Shown here: one piece after another, positions 1 to 7,650 of the stretch
Layout: each line of letters starts with the position of its first letter
Numbering within the stretch: position 1 is the first letter of the stretch
Source: Streptomyces tuirus
Lineage (GTDB): Bacteria; Actinomycetota; Actinomycetes; Streptomycetales; Streptomycetaceae
Assembly (NCBI GenBank): GCA_018195615.1
Contig: JAGTPG010000001.1
Location: forward strand, 1,984,501 to 2,048,500
DNA length: 64,000 nt
Reading direction: 5' to 3'
The notes under the pieces: model-generated
The model's database searches: none
The model's input: the letters and a program-made list of their open reading frames with translations, nothing else
What the model was told of the DNA's origin: nothing
Position numbers and translations under genes: made by a program

Positions 1-52
1 ACGGGATCGTAGACGAGGTGCGGGTCGGCGAGGGGGCTGGACTGTCGCTCAT
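1..52 (-). CDS. dxr: Partial gene, possibly 1-deoxy-D-xylulose 5-phosphate reductoisomerase (N-terminus only)
   Basis: Only the first codons of a leftward gene lie in the window. From ATG at 52 the reading is MSDSPAP; one base seems missing in the G run at 32-36 (+ strand), after which LADPHLVYDPV runs to the edge. From memory this resembles the N-terminus of Streptomyces Dxr, the second enzyme of the MEP isoprenoid pathway, but 18 residues are too few for proof. A GGAGG lies only about one base from this ATG, so the exact start is unsure. The acyl-CoA dehydrogenase gene upstream is transcribed in the same direction. Confidence 0.4.
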   Translation of the reverse strand, partial: MSDSPAPSPTRTSSTIP

Positions 53-89
53 TCCTCCATTGTTGCCGTAAGGGTCGTGTGTGAGGACA

Positions 90-114
90 GCGCGTCCCCC
101 TCCCGGGGGCGCGC
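90..114 (-). terminator. Hairpin downstream of the acyl-CoA dehydrogenase gene
   Basis: GCGCG at 90-94 pairs with CGCGC at 110-114, and CCCCC at 96-100 with GGGGG at 105-109, around a four-base loop with one unpaired base. It lies about 35 bp past the stop of the acyl-CoA dehydrogenase gene and before the next leftward gene. No T-run is evident, as is usual for GC-rich actinobacterial terminators. Confidence 0.5.
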
Positions 115-149
115 GCCGTACCGGCTCGCGCCCCCCCATGAGGGCCGGC

Positions 150-2087
150 TTACCGGATCGGCCGGTGGACGTTCTCCCTCTGGGACGGGCCCGGGGTCGC
201 GTCCGCGATCCACGGTCCGTCGGTCGACGGGTCGACGATGCCCTGTTCCAGCCACTCGTAGGTGCCGGACAGGACGCCCTTGACGACCTTGCGGTCGAGG
301 TCGTCGGTGTTGGCCCACAGGCGGGTGAAGAGCTCCTCGACGCGGATCCGGGACTGGCGGCAGAAGACGTCGGCGAGCTGGTAGGCCTCGCGGCCGTGGT
401 CGCCCTGGCTGCGCAGGAGTTCGGCGCGGACGCAGGCCGCGCTCATGGCGAACAGTTCGGCGCCGATGTCGACGATCCGGCCCAGGAAGCCCTGCTTGGA
501 CTCCATCCGGCCCTGCCAGCGGGACATGCCGTAGAAGGTGGAGCGGGCCAGCTTGCGGGCGGTGCGTTCGACGTAGCGCAGGTGCCCGGAGAGGTCCACG
601 CCGTGTTTGAACTCGCCGTACGAGGTGGGCAGCTGGCCCGGTCCGGCGACCAGCTTGGGGAGCCACTTGGCGTAGAAGGCGCCCGCGTTCGCGCCGGCCT
701 TGGCCTTGTCGCCGAGGGACTTCTCGGGGTCGATGAGGTCGCCGGCCACGGAGAGGTGGGCGTCGACGGCCTCGCGGGCGATCAGCAGGTGCATGATCTC
801 CGTGGAGCCCTCGAAGATGCGGTTGATGCGCAGGTCGCGCAGCAGCTGCTCGGCGGGGACGCCGCGCTCGCCGCGGGCCCTCAGGGACTCGGCCGTCTCG
901 AAGCCCCGGCCGCCGCGGATCTGGACGAGCTCGTCGGCCATCGTCCAGGCCATCTCGGAGGCGTACAGCTTGGCGAGGGCGCCTTCGATGCGGATGTCGT
1001 TGCGGTCCTCGTCGGCCATCTGGGAGGCGAGGTCCGTCACGGCCTCCAGGGCGAAGGTGGTGGCCGCGATGAAGGAGATCTTGGAGCCGACCGCCTCGTG
1101 GTGCGCGACGGGCTTGCCCCACTGCTCGCGGGCCGCCGACCATTCCCGGGCGATCTTCAGGCACCACTTGCCGGCCGCCACGCAGGACGCGGGCAGGGAC
1201 AGCCGCCCGGTGTTGAGCGTGGTCAGGGCGATCTTCAGGCCCTGGCCCTCCTCGCCGACGCGGTTGGCGGCGGGGACCCGGACCTGGTGGAAGCGGGTGA
1301 CGCCGTTCTCGATGCCGCGCAGACCCATGAAGGCGTTGCGGTTCTCGACGGTGACGCCGGGTGAGTTGGTCTCCACGACGAAGGCCGTGATGCCGCCCCG
1401 GTGGCCCTCGCTCCTCGGCACCCGGGCCATCACGACCAGCAGGTCGGCGACGACACCATTGGTGGTCCACAGCTTCACGCCGTCGAGGACGTAGTCGTCC
1501 CCGTCGGGCACGGCGGTGGTGGCGAGGCGGGCCGGGTCGGAGCCGACATCGGGCTCGGTGAGCAGGAAGGCGCTGATGTCCGTGCGGGCACAGCGCGGCA
1601 GGAAGCGCTCACGCTGCTCATCGGTGCCGAACAGCTTCAGCGGCTGCGGCACGCCGATCGACTGGTGCGCGGAGAGCAGCACGCCGATCGCGGGGCTGGC
1701 GGAGCCGACCAGCGCGAGCGCCTTGTTGTAGTACACCTGCGTGAGGCCCAGCCCGCCGTACTTGGTGCCGATCTTCATGCCGAAGGCACCGAGGTCCTTC
1801 AGGCCGTCGATCACGTCGTCGGGGATCCGGGCCTCGCGCTCGATGAGGGCACCGTCGACCTTCGTCTCGACGAAGTCGCGGAGCTTGGCGAGGAACTCCT
1901 CGCCGCGCTGGGCCGCCTCCTCGGCCGGGAGGGGGTGGGGGTGGATGAGGTCGAGCCGGAAGCGGCCGAGGAACAGCTCCTTGGCGAAGCTGGGCTTGCG
2001 CCAGTGCTGTTCCCGGGCGGCCTCCGCCACCTCGCGGGCCTCCCGCTCGGTGACGGCGGGACGGGAAGAGGGAGTGGAAGCGGACAT
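150..2087 (-). CDS. Acyl-CoA dehydrogenase, very-long-chain type with C-terminal extension
   Basis: FAD-dependent acyl-CoA dehydrogenase (about 645 aa), catalysing the first, alpha-beta dehydrogenation of fatty acyl-CoA beta-oxidation. Visible family signatures are LLTEPDVGSDPA near residue 180, the FMGLRGIEN substrate/FAD region near 255, QIRGGRGFE near 390 and IFEGSTEIMHL near 425, whose Glu matches the catalytic base of medium- and very-long-chain enzymes. It is longer than the roughly 380 aa of short/medium-chain enzymes. The extra 180 C-terminal residues resemble the extension of VLCAD/ACAD9, so a long-chain substrate is inferred. ATG at 2087 is chosen because GAGG lies 8 bases upstream; an upstream GTG at 2096 would overlap that site. 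Monocistronic, divergent from the lacI-type gene, and followed by a hairpin. Confidence 0.9.
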   Translation of the reverse strand: MSASTPSSRPAVTEREAREVAEAAREQHWRKPSFAKELFLGRFRLDLIHPHPLPAEEAAQRGEEFLAKLRDFVETKVDGALIEREARIPDDVIDGLKDLGAFGMKIGTKYGGLGLTQVYYNKALALVGSASPAIGVLLSAHQSIGVPQPLKLFGTDEQRERFLPRCARTDISAFLLTEPDVGSDPARLATTAVPDGDDYVLDGVKLWTTNGVVADLLVVMARVPRSEGHRGGITAFVVETNSPGVTVENRNAFMGLRGIENGVTRFHQVRVPAANRVGEEGQGLKIALTTLNTGRLSLPASCVAAGKWCLKIAREWSAAREQWGKPVAHHEAVGSKISFIAATTFALEAVTDLASQMADEDRNDIRIEGALAKLYASEMAWTMADELVQIRGGRGFETAESLRARGERGVPAEQLLRDLRINRIFEGSTEIMHLLIAREAVDAHLSVAGDLIDPEKSLGDKAKAGANAGAFYAKWLPKLVAGPGQLPTSYGEFKHGVDLSGHLRYVERTARKLARSTFYGMSRWQGRMESKQGFLGRIVDIGAELFAMSAACVRAELLRSQGDHGREAYQLADVFCRQSRIRVEELFTRLWANTDDLDRKVVKGVLSGTYEWLEQGIVDPSTDGPWIADATPGPSQRENVHRPIR

Positions 2088-2299
2088 GAGGGGCACCTCG
2101 CCGCAACTAGGGATGTTGAGGACCGTACGTTACCGACCAGTGCTACTGGATCGTTGGTACCCGAATCCGGACGCTCCCACCAGTCTTCGCGCGTCCGTTC
2201 AGCCGAAGGGGCGGGTGCGCCCGGACTTGTCGGGCGGCTGACGGCGGTGTTGCATCGGGGTGCCGTTCGGGGAACCGGCCGCCTCTCCGGAAATAGGTA

Positions 2300-2313
2300 T
2301 CGAAGCGCTTCGA
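2300..2313. promoter_or_regulatory. LacI-family operator, perfect palindrome
   Basis: TCGAAGCGCTTCGA, a perfect 14-bp palindrome with the central CG step typical of LacI/GalR operators. The same 14-mer recurs at 17892-17905 and 18075-18088, upstream of the sugar-transport and GH3 genes. It is the likely site for the LacI-type protein encoded just downstream. Confidence 0.8.
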
Positions 2314-2388
2314 CAACCTATGGACACCCACTCGCGCTGGAGCTACTGTCGAACCACCCTCACCCACCCATATCAGCAATGCGCATTG

Positions 2389-2402
2389 TCGAAGCGCTTC
2401 AC
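2389..2402. promoter_or_regulatory. LacI-family operator, imperfect copy before the regulator gene
   Basis: TCGAAGCGCTTCAC matches the palindrome except for the last two bases. It lies immediately upstream of the ribosome binding site of the regulator gene, so it probably mediates autoregulation of lacI and, by read-through, of the GH31 gene behind it. Confidence 0.75.
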
Positions 2403-2419
2403 AAAGCTTGGAGAGCTGG

Positions 2420-3433
2420 ATGGTCACCCTTGCCGAGGTCGCCCAGCACGCCGGAGTCTCGGCGAGCACGGTGAGCTATGTCCTCAGCGGCAAGCGGTCC
2501 ATCTCCGCGAACACCCGGCAGCGGGTCGAGCGGAGCATCCGCGAGCTCGGGTACCACCCGAACGCCGGGGCCCGTGCCCTGGCCAGCAGCAAGTCGAACA
2601 TCATCGCGCTGATGATCCCGCTGCGCACGGACATGTACGTGCCCGTGATGATGGAGATCGCCATCGCGGTGGCGACCTCCGCGCGCACGCACGGGTACGA
2701 CGTGCTGCTGCTCACCGGTGAGGAGGGTCCCGACGCGGTGCGCCGCGTCGCGGGCAGCGGGCTCGCCGACGGGATGATCCTGATGGACGTCGAACTCGAC
2801 GACGAGCGGCTGCCCTTGCTGCGCGCGACCGACCAGCCGTCCGTGCTGATCGGGCTGCCCGCCGACACCACCGGTCTGACCTGCGTCGATCTGGACTTCA
2901 GGGCGACGGGCGCGCTGTGCGTGGAGCACCTGGCGAAGCAGGGGCACCAGGACATCGCCGTCATCGGGGAGGCCCCGGCCGTCTACGAGCGGCACACCGG
3001 CTTCGCCGAGCGCACCCTGGAGGGCCTCCGGTCGCGTTCGCGGGAGATGGGCGTACGGCTGCTGCACCGGCCGTGCGAGGGCGGGTACGACGCCATGGCG
3101 GTGACCCTCGCCCGGATCCTCGACGAACGCCCGGGGACCTCGGGGATCATCGTGCAGAACGAGTCGGCGGTCGAGCCGCTGCTCGCGCTGCTGCGGCAGC
3201 AGGGCCGGGCCGTGCCGGAGGACGTCTCCGTGGTCGCGATCTGCCCCGACCAGGTCGCGACGCAGGCCTCGGTACGGCTCACGTCGGTCGCCATCCCCGC
3301 GCCGGAGATGGGCCGGCACGCAGTGGAACACCTGGTCGCCAAGCTCGAGGGGCGCGGCAGCGACGAGGTCGTGCTGATCGCGCCCGAGCTGACGGTCCGG
3401 GCGAGCACGGGGCCGGCGCCGAGCCGGTCGTAA
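2420..3433 (+). CDS. LacI/GalR-family transcriptional repressor of the xyloglucan locus
   Basis: A 337-aa LacI/GalR regulator. The N-terminal helix-turn-helix is residues 3-24 (LAEVAQHAGVSASTVSYVLSG), followed by the hinge helix (NAGARALASSK) and a periplasmic-binding-protein-like effector domain to the end. ATG at 2420 is preferred: GGAGAG lies 6 bases upstream and the protein then begins right at the HTH. A TTG at 2408 would overlap that site. It should bind TCGAAGCGCTTCGA and release it on binding a sugar, probably a xyloglucan oligosaccharide or its product. The gene is followed after about 100 bp by the GH31 gene in the same direction. The effector sugar is inferred only from context. 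Confidence 0.9.
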   Translation: MVTLAEVAQHAGVSASTVSYVLSGKRSISANTRQRVERSIRELGYHPNAGARALASSKSNIIALMIPLRTDMYVPVMMEIAIAVATSARTHGYDVLLLTGEEGPDAVRRVAGSGLADGMILMDVELDDERLPLLRATDQPSVLIGLPADTTGLTCVDLDFRATGALCVEHLAKQGHQDIAVIGEAPAVYERHTGFAERTLEGLRSRSREMGVRLLHRPCEGGYDAMAVTLARILDERPGTSGIIVQNESAVEPLLALLRQQGRAVPEDVSVVAICPDQVATQASVRLTSVAIPAPEMGRHAVEHLVAKLEGRGSDEVVLIAPELTVRASTGPAPSRS

Positions 3434-3531
3434 CCCTCCTCTCCTCACTCCCTCCCCGCCTGCCTTTCGAACACCGCCCTGCTCCCAGGGCACCCCCATG
3501 TCCGCACTCCTCCAGGAGCACAGGAGCACGC

Positions 3532-5573
3532 GTGAACCAGCCTGCTGAAACCCAGCCCCAGGTGAGCCTGGCGCAGTCCTCCCCCACTGTCGGCACGTTC
3601 CGCGAGCGGGGCGGCGCGCTGGAGTGGAGCGGTCGTCAGGAGACCGTACGCATCGAGCCCTGGGGACCCGACGCGGTCCGGGTGCGGGCCCGGCTCGGCG
3701 GCCCGGTGCTCGACGGGCTCCCGGGCGCGCTCCTCGACGAGGCTCCCGCGACGGAGTCCACGGTGAAGATCGAGGAGGGGAGCGGCCGGCTGACCGTCGG
3801 CGCGCTCACCGTCGAGGTGAACGCCGAGGGTCTGGTCCGCTTCCTGCGGACGGAGGACTCCGCCGAGCTGCTCGCCGAGGACCGCGCCCACTTCTGGTGG
3901 CCCGGCTCCCGCCTCTACACGGCCGTCGGCAACGGCCACCACCGTCTGGAGCAGCGCTTCGCCGCGTACGACGACGAGAAGCTGTACGGCCTGGGCCAGC
4001 ACCAGCACGGGCGGCTGGACCAGAAGGGCCTGGTCCTGGACCTGGTCCAGCGCAACGCCGAGGTCGGCATCCCGGTGCTGACCTCCAGCCGGGGCTACAC
4101 CCTGCTGTGGAACAATCCGGCGATCGGCCGCGTGGAGCTGGCGCACAACGGCACCCGGTGGGTCGCCGACTCGGCCCGGCAGATCGACTACTGGATCACG
4201 GCGGGCGACCCGGCCGCCGCCCAGCGCCGCTACAGCGCGGTGACCGGCCGGACGCCGATGCTGCCGGAGTGGGCGGCGGGCTTCTGGCAGTGCAAGCTGC
4301 GCTACCGCACCCAGGACGAACTCATGGCGGTGGCCCGGGAGTACAAGCGACGGGGCCTGCCGATCTCGGCGATCGTCTGCGACTTCTTCCACTGGACGCA
4401 CCTCGGCGACTGGAAGTTCGACCCGAAGGAGTGGCCGGACCCGGCGGCGATGGTGCGCGAGCTGGAGGAGCTCGGCATCAAGCTGGTGGTGAGCGTCTGG
4501 CCGTCGGTGTCGCCGCTGAGCGAGAACCACCCGGTCCTGGAGCAGCGCGGCTGGTTCATCGGCACCCAGTACGGGCCGATGGCGCACGCCGACTGGCCGG
4601 ACAAGGAGGTCGCGTCCACGGTCCAGGTGGCCTTCTACGACGCCACCCACCCGGAGGCCCGGGAGTTCGTGTGGTCGAGGATCAAGGAGAACTACCTGGA
4701 CCCGTACGGCATCACGGCGTTCTGGCTGGACGCCTGCGAGCCGGAGCTGAAGCCGGGCTTCTCCGAGAACCTGCGGTACTGGGCGGGCCCGGGCCTGGAG
4801 GTCGGCAACATCTACCCGGCCGAGAACGCCCGCACCTTCTACGAGGGCCTGGTCGCCACCGGCGAGGAGGAGGTCGTCACCCTCAACCGCTCGGCGTGGG
4901 CGGGCAGTCAGCGCTACGGCGCCGCCCTGTGGTCCGGCGACATCGGCACGGACTTCCCGACCCTGCGCCGCCAGATCGCGGCCGGGCTCAACACGGCCCT
5001 GTCGGGCATTCCCTGGTGGAACACCGACATCGGCGGCTTCCACGGCGGCGACCCGGACGACCCGGCGTACCGGGAGGTGATGGTCCGCTGGTTCCAGTTC
5101 GGCGCGCTGTCCCCGCTGATGCGTCTGCACGGCTTCCGCGACCCGGCCATGCCGCTGGGCCCGGAGATGACCGGCGGCCCGAACGAGGTGTGGTCGTACG
5201 GCGAGGAGGCCCTGGCCGTCCTGGAGAAGTACCTGCGGCTGCGCGAGCGGCTGAAGCCGTACGTGCTGGACGTGATGCGCGCGGCCCACGAGGAGGGGCT
5301 GCCGGTGATGCGGCCGCTGTTCCTGGAGTTCCCGACGACCAGGCGACCTGGTCGGTGGACGACTCCTACCTGTTCGGCCCGGATCTGCTGGTGGCCCCGG
5401 TGCTGACGGCCGGCGCCACCGCCCGTACGGCGTACCTGCCGGCGGGGGCCACATGGACGGACGCGTGGACGGGTGAGCTGTACGAGGGCGGTCGGTCCGT
5501 GACGGTCGACGCCCCGCTGGACCGCATCCCGCTGTTCCTGCGGGACGGGGCGCGGCTGCCTGTAGCGGAGTAG
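3532..5573 (+). CDS. GH31 glycosidase, probable alpha-xylosidase (one frameshift)
   Basis: Family 31 retaining alpha-glycosidase, about 680 aa, no signal peptide, hence probably cytoplasmic. The N-terminal beta-sandwich contains EKLYGLGQHQHG. The catalytic barrel shows DFFHWTHLGDWKFD, the nucleophile region FWLDACEPE (Asp about 400) and the acid/base region WSGDIGTDF (Asp about 470); the spacing resembles YicI-type alpha-xylosidases. In a xyloglucan pathway it would remove the alpha-1,6-xylose from the non-reducing end of imported oligosaccharides. GTG at 3532 follows GGAG by 6 bases. One base is missing near 5334 (expected FPDDQATW): frame 1 changes to frame 3 and then continues without gaps to the stop at 5573. 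It may be expressed with lacI or from its own promoter. Confidence 0.88.
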
Positions 5574-5682
5574 CCGTGTCGCAGGGGTGGCCGGGTCGAT
5601 GGAGGTCTTCCGGCCACCCCCTTCGCTTGTTCGGCCAACTTCCGCCGCGCGCGGGCAGGTTCGAGGGGATAGGTTTCCGTCC

Positions 5683-6869
5683 GTGTCCTCGCCTCCGCTC
5701 GCCCTCACCCTCGCGAACCTGCTGCTGCGGCCTGCCTTCGGCTCCCGCCGGAACCCGGACCGGATCTTCGACCGCATCGTGGCGGAGACCGGGGAGGCGC
5801 CGGGGACCGGGAGTTCGCCGACGACTTCCGGGCGCTGCTGGGGTGGTGGGCGAAGGCCGAGAACCTCACCCCGGTCGGCTGGCAGTCCGCGCAGGCGCAC
5901 GTCCGGCGGCATCTCGCCAACCGGGCCCGGGTGCGGCGGCTGATCGCCGAGCATCCGGAGATCGAGCGGGAGCCGATCGAGAAGCCGGTGTTCGTGGTGG
6001 GGCTCCCCCGGACGGCGACCACGGTCACGCACTCCGTGCTGTCGATCTCGGCCGAGCACCGCTGTCCCCTGCTGTGGGAACTGCTCGCACCCGACCTGGA
6101 GCTGCCGTCCCGGCAGCGACGGAAGGCGGTCACGGCCGGGCGCCGGATGGTGCAGGGCACGGACCTCTTCGCACCGCGCTTCCGCGACATCCACGCGATG
6201 GCCGCCGAGGGCCCCGAGGAGTGCACGTTCGCGCTTCCGCACGCCCTGATGCCGTTCTCCCAGGCCCGCATCCCCGAGTACCTGGCCTGGCACTGCGAGC
6301 GCGACTTCGCCGACGACTACCGGTACCTCAAGCAGGTCTACCAGGTGCTCCAGTACGGCCGGCCGCGGCGGCGCTGGGTGCTGAAGTCCCCCATGCACCT
6401 GGAGAACCTGGACGCGTTGCTGACGGTCTTCCCCGACGCCACGCTCGTGTGGTGCCACCGCGACCCGGTCACCGTCGTGGCGTCCTTCTGCAGCCTGATC
6501 GAGCACGGCATGGCGGTGAGCACCCGCCCCCTCGACCTGACCGGCATCGGCGCCACCTGGCTGGGGCTGCTGAGCCGCGCCATGACGCGCGGTCTCGCGG
6601 CCCGGGCCGCCCTCCCGGCGGAGCAGCTGGTGGACGCCCCGTACTCGTGGCTCGGCTCCGACCCGGCGTCCGGCGCCCCGAAGCTCTACGCCGCCGTCGG
6701 CGCCCCCTGGACCGAGGCCGACGCGGCCCGGCTCCCCGCGGCCGTCGCCCGCCCCAAGGGCGCCCGCAGGCACACCTACGACCTGTCCCGCTACGGTCTG
6801 AGCCGCGCCGACGTCGAGTCGGCGTTCGCCGAGTACAACGCTCTGCGGGCCGAGGTCGACCGCGCCTGA
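5683..6869 (+). CDS. Sulfotransferase family protein (one frameshift)
   Basis: About 395 aa, resembling the Sulfotransfer_3-type family, which moves sulfate from PAPS to an acceptor. The 5'-phosphosulfate loop is VVGLPRTATT near residue 105 and the 3'-phosphate-binding region is WCHRDPVTVVASFC near 265. The middle part contains the WVLKSPMHLENL stretch typical of this family. No membrane segment or signal peptide is clear. The reading starts at GTG 5683 (VSSPPLALTLANLLL). One G seems missing from the run at 5802-5805, after which the frame continues to 6869. It sits between GH31 and the convergent GH12 gene. No sulfated substrate is evident in the locus, so its role is unknown. Confidence 0.78.
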
Positions 6870-6903
6870 AGCTCGGCGCAGCCGACCCCGGCCCCGGGAG
6901 GCG

Positions 6904-7617
6904 TCAGCTGCTGCTGACCGTCAGGTTGTTCGTGGTGAAGTTGAGTCCGCCGGACGACGAGGTGACCTCGTAGCCGAATTGGACGTCACCGATGGTCTCG
7001 TTGCCCATCCAGCGTTTGGTGTCCTTGATCCACTTCAGGATCGGCAGGATGTTGACGGTGCCGGAGTTGGAGTCGGACGTCCGCAGGAACGAGAAGACCT
7101 CGTTGCTGCCGTTGCTGCCCTTGTAGACGTTCCAGGTGTGGCCGCCGAGGGTGACGGAGCCCTGGGAGGTGCCGATCGGGCCGACCGCTCCGTTGTAGTT
7201 CACCCAGAGCATGATCTCGTAGTCGTAGTCCGTGTCCCAGACGTCGTACGACGAGTTGTACGCGCCGGACGACGGGACGGAGACGTTGTAGTTGCTGGAG
7301 AGGGAGCGCAGCGAGTCGATCGACTTGTTGATCACCTTCTTGGAGTTCGGGTACGACTTGATGCCGCCGGTGTTGGGGTGGTCGGCCCAGACACCCCAGT
7401 TGGTACCGGAGTTCGCCCAGATGCACTGGCTGCCGGCGCCGCCGCCCCAGATGTTGTTGTAGAGCGTGTAGCCGTTCAGGCTGGTGTTGCCCCACTGGTC
7501 GCAGGAGTTCCAGACCGCGGCGGAGGCGGGGGCGGAGGCGAGCCCGATGGTGGCGCCGAGTGCCAGGGCGGGGGCGAGCAGGGCCTTGGTGACCCTGCTC
7601 AAGGTGCGTGATGCCAT
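6904..7617 (-). CDS. Secreted GH12 endoglucanase / xyloglucanase
   Basis: 237-aa family 12 beta-1,4-glucanase. Residues 1-33 form a Sec signal peptide ending in APASA-A. The mature part is a single concanavalin-like domain without a carbohydrate-binding module, so it is shorter than many Streptomyces GH12 enzymes. The nucleophile is Glu134 in YDYEIMLWVNY and the acid/base is Glu217 in VQFGYEVTS. GH12 enzymes cut cellulose, mixed-linkage glucan or xyloglucan; the neighbours favour xyloglucan. It is the last gene of the leftward operon, 33 bp after GH95, and has its own GAAGGGA ribosome site. It converges on the sulfotransferase gene. Confidence 0.9.
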   Translation of the reverse strand: MASRTLSRVTKALLAPALALGATIGLASAPASAAVWNSCDQWGNTSLNGYTLYNNIWGGGAGSQCIWANSGTNWGVWADHPNTGGIKSYPNSKKVINKSIDSLRSLSSNYNVSVPSSGAYNSSYDVWDTDYDYEIMLWVNYNGAVGPIGTSQGSVTLGGHTWNVYKGSNGSNEVFSFLRTSDSNSGTVNILPILKWIKDTKRWMGNETIGDVQFGYEVTSSSGGLNFTTNNLTVSSS

Positions 7618-7650
7618 GGTGTCCCTTCCATGGGTGGGGGGATGGGGGAA

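Larger units (their letters stand above)
2088..2419. promoter_or_regulatory. Divergent promoter region between acyl-CoA dehydrogenase and lacI-type gene
   Basis: A 332-bp gap without a credible gene. It holds the promoters of the two divergent genes and two copies of the GAAGCGCTTC palindrome (2300-2313 and 2389-2402). The second copy ends 17 bp before the regulator's ATG, a position suited to autorepression. I could not assign -35/-10 boxes with confidence. Confidence 0.6.

Noticed and set aside
81..1364. Long rightward frames opposite the acyl-CoA dehydrogenase (and many similar frames elsewhere)
   Set aside because: They are GC-rich antisense shadows with Arg/Ala/Gly-biased sequence, no family motifs and no ribosome sites.
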